Source of the DNA: Holtermannia corniformis
Lineage: Eukaryota > Basidiomycota > Tremellomycetes > Holtermanniales
DNA: 64,000 nucleotides
Direction of reading: 5' to 3'
Assembly (NCBI GenBank): GCA_001599935.1
Contig: BCIJ01000008.1
Span: 526,922 to 590,921 of the forward strand
In this document: piece after piece, positions 61,423-64,000 of the stretch
How positions within the stretch are numbered: position 1 is the stretch's first letter
How the letters are laid out: the number at the start of each line of letters is the position of its first letter
Translations under genes and position numbers: made by a program
The notes under the pieces: generated by a model
The model's database searches: none
Seen by the model: the letters and a program-made list of their open reading frames with translations, nothing else
Told to the model about the DNA's origin: nothing

Positions 61423-63239
61423 ATGCCCATCAAAGTCCCGAGTGAGTCCCACGCCGCCGCTCTCCCTCACTAATGTACTACTCAGCGAACGACCCCGACT
61501 GGTGGCGCCAGGCCGCCGTGTACCAAGTGTACCCGCGCTCATTCGCCTCGTCTGCGCGCTCCGAAACGAATCCCAAGCCCGAGATCGGCACACTTCGCGG
61601 GCTGATTGACAAGATTCCCTACCTCGCCTCGCTCTCGCTCGACGCCATCTGGATCTCGCCGTTTTACCCGTCGCAGCTCGCAGACGGCGGCTATGACGTC
61701 GACGACTACCGCGACATCTCGCCCGACATTGGCACGCTGCAAGAGTTTGACGACGAGCTCATGCCCAAGCTCGCCGCGGTCGGGATCAAGCTCTACCTCG
61801 ACATTGTGCCCAACCACTCGAGCAACCTACACGTGTGGTTCAAGGCGGCGCTCGCGTCGCCTAAAGGTAGCAAGGAGCGTGCGCGCTACATTTTCCGTGA
61901 CGGCGTGGATGGCGGGCCGCCGAGCGACTGGATCAGCATCTTTGGCGGGTCCGCCTGGGAGCCCGTCGGCGATGGTCAGTACTACCTGCATCTGTTTGAC
62001 AAGTCGCAGGTGTGTGTATGCGATTCCACCGAGCCATACTGATCACGACAGCCCGACCTGAACTGGGACAACCGCGAGGTGCGCGACGACTTTCTCCACA
62101 CGCTCAAGTTTTGGTCGGACAAGGGTGTGGCCGGGTTCCGGATCGACGTCGCGCACAGCCTGTGCAAGGACATGTCGGAACCGCTGCCACCGCACGCCGA
62201 GCTGCAAGAGTGGTTCAAGCCCGTCAAGGGGGACGATCCTCGCGCTCTCGGCCCACACGGCACGCACCGGCTGTACGACCGCGACGAGACGCAGACCGTC
62301 TACGCCGAATGGCGCGAGCTCTTCAACTCGTACGACCCTCCACGCACCGCCGTGGCCGAGGCCTGGGTTCCCGTCTCGTCTCGTCGCGCTCGGTACGCTT
62401 CCAAGCAATCGCTCGGCCAGGCATTCAACTTTGATCTGCTCATGTCGGATTTCGAGGCCGAGCGGTTCCACCACGTCGTCTCGACAAACTTGAAAGAGGC
62501 CCAGGCGGCCGGCTCGTCCTCGACCTGGGTCCTGTCCAATCACGACGTGGTCCGTCACGCAACACGGTACGGCTTGCGACCAGGCGCTGACGCGTCTGAG
62601 AACGGTCAGACGGGCGGGTTCAACTCGGGCCTCGAGTGGTTGTCAAACGGCGCCGATCCGGTTCTGCTCGATGCCAAGACTGGTCTGGCCAAAGCCCGTG
62701 CGGCCTCCTTGTTCCAACTCGCCCTCCCAGGCGCTTCCTACCTATACCAAGGTGAGGAGCTCGGCTTGCCCGAGGTGACCGACATTGCGGCCGAGCAAAA
62801 GCAAGACCCCTGGTTCTTCCGGACCAACGGCGAGTCTGCCGGTCGTGACGGCTGCCGCGTCCCTCTACCTTGGACTCGCGACGCCCCTTCGTACGGGTTC
62901 AGCCCAGAAGGCGCTCACCTCCCTCAACCGACCTACTTTGGCGACTTTTCCGTCGAGGCTCAGGACGGTGACTCGGCATCAACGCTCGAGCTGTACCGCA
63001 AGGCGCTCAAACTCCGTCGTGAGCTCCAATCGGGCGAGGACCTCGACTGGGTCGACCTCGGCAATGTCAACGTGCTCGCGTTCAAGCGTCCAACCCAAGG
63101 CGGCTGGCTCAACGTCACAAACTTTGGCGAGACGGCCATCGACCTTCCCGAGGGTACGGTCGTGGTCTCGAGTACCGAGCTCGAGGGTGGAAAGCTGCCA
63201 AAGTACTCTACGGCGTGGCTCACGGGCGCGTCGGTGTAG
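61423..63239 (+). CDS. GH13 alpha-glucosidase, bacterial-type sequence
   Basis: The model is join(61423..61441,61486..62009,62052..63239), 576 aa. The (beta/alpha)8 barrel opens DWWRQAAVYQVYPRSF and has ISPFYPSQLADGGYDVDDYR, DIVPNHSS, the nucleophile Asp in GVAGFRIDVAH (about 213), the acid Glu in AVAEAWV and the transition-state Asp in VLSNHDVVRH. It hydrolyses terminal alpha-glucosyl bonds such as maltose. The wording of many blocks (ERARYIFRDG, YLHLFDKSQPDLNWDN, HRLYDRDETQTVYAEWRELF, GQAFNFDLLMSDF) follows actinobacterial alpha-glucosidases as I remember them. Only two introns occur, both near the 5' half, leaving a 1188-bp exon. No signal peptide, so cytosolic. Confidence 0.93.
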
Positions 63240-63286
63240 AAATAGACACGACAGGAGATGGACGTTTTGTGCACTGTTTGACATCC

Positions 63287-63971
63287 ATGTCTGTCTCGTC
63301 CGACTCGCTGTTTGATGACTCGCCGGATTCCATCTTTGGTTCGGACAGTGAGGACTCGTTGATAGGACCCGAGATTGCCGGGCTGTACGTGTACGAGGGC
63401 TTGCTGGGGGACAGCTTTGCAGGTGGGTTTCCTCGCTTCGGCCGTGCTGATGATAGACGACATGCTCGACGCTTTGGCCATCCATGACACACTTGGGACT
63501 CGTAACCAGGCGATGCTGTTCACCCGGCCGCCTCCCCACGTATCCACACTCCCTCGCTACGTGATCGACCTCGAAGCCGAGCTATCAACATTGCTCGAGT
63601 CGCGTCTCCCCCGCGACGTGCACCACACTGCATTCGGTCAACACCTCGCACGCCAGGTCATCATCAACTCGTATGCTCCAGGCGAGGGCATTGCGAGCCA
63701 TATCGATCTGCGAGGACGATACGCCGACGGCGTGGTCGGCGTCAGCTTGCAGGGCGGTGCGACGATGCGGTTCACGCGTGATCAAGAACACCATGACATC
63801 TACTTGCCCGCACGGACCGTCTACGTCCTGGTCGGTCCAGCACGGTGGGAGTGGGCACACGGGATCGAGGGGCGGACAGACGACTGCGTCAACGGCGAGA
63901 TGATCCCACGAACCGACCGGACGAGCGTGACGATGCGATACATGCAACCAGGCGCCGACGAGCTCAGATGA
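63287..63971 (+). CDS. AlkB-type Fe(II)/2-oxoglutarate dioxygenase
   Basis: The model is join(63287..63422,63457..63971), 216 aa, with a 34-bp intron, the shortest in the window. The first 40 residues are acidic and Ser-rich. The core shows QVIINSYAPGEGIASHIDLR with the iron-binding H-x-D, VVGVSLQGGATMRFTR, the distal His in ARWEWAHGI and a 2-oxoglutarate Arg in RTSVTMRY. This resembles ALKBH family members of the ALKBH4/ALKBH7-like or fungal Abh type, which demethylate nucleic acids or proteins; the substrate cannot be told. It starts 47 bp after the stop of the alpha-glucosidase on the same strand. Confidence 0.82.
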
Positions 63972-64000
63972 TACCCTACACCCTAGCGAACCTCGACATC

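Noticed and set aside
1..64000. CRISPR arrays, prophage, integrons or bacterial operons
   Set aside because: No direct-repeat/spacer arrays, and the genes have spliceosomal introns throughout.

Overview
The window reads as nuclear DNA of a basidiomycete-type fungus. It carries ordinary eukaryotic housekeeping genes (TBP, TFIIB, UTP14, UTP22, TBCD, NAA10, UBP8, EDE1). They are interrupted by many very short spliceosomal introns, mostly 36-50 bp, with GT donors, a CTGAC/CTAAC-like branch site close to the 3' end, and AG acceptors. Coding DNA is GC-rich, both strands are used, and intergenic gaps are small. Ty3/Gypsy chromovirus, Tc1/mariner and Ty1/copia sequences fit the same assignment. The class cannot be fixed from the sequence alone. 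Single N bases sit at 2854, 6738 and 43674. All gene models below were spliced by eye.

Layout. 1-10.3 kb is repeat-rich and gene-poor: the 3' end of a chromovirus split by a structurally intact Tc1/mariner element, a decayed gag-like gene full of a GCGATCGC-based decamer, a truncated copia gag, further relics, and two paralogous small zinc-ribbon ORFs. From 10.3 kb on it is compact host chromosome. 10.3-23.2 kb: EDE1 endocytic scaffold, a Med18-like gene, an SCP2-like gene, a PRM10/ThrE-type transporter and an orphan small gene. 24-38 kb: UBP8, a 22-exon GH31 glycosidase, UTP14, a SIKE/FGFR1OP2-type coiled-coil protein, PDCD5 and TBP. 38-46.2 kb: an LCCL membrane protein, UTP22 and TFIIB. 46.3-50.4 kb: seven tiny genes, of which three encode one paralogous helix-turn-helix-like domain and four encode microproteins with one C-terminal membrane segment. 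50.4-64 kb: TBCD, ribose-5-phosphate isomerase, NAA10, an FSP1/AIFM2-type oxidoreductase, a maltose-type O-acetyltransferase, a GH13 alpha-glucosidase of bacterial appearance and an AlkB-type dioxygenase.

Themes. Several genes serve transcription (TBP, TFIIB, UBP8, possibly Med18) or 90S pre-ribosome assembly (UTP14, UTP22). Divergent pairs share short promoters: UTP14/SIKE-like, PDCD5/TBP, EDE1/Med18-like, acetyltransferase/alpha-glucosidase. Against the ~43-bp intron norm, three genes (EDE1, TBP, NAA10) carry introns of 0.7-1.15 kb. The most novel-looking material is the seven-gene microcluster at 46.3-50.4 kb and the decamer repeat of the first 4.4 kb.
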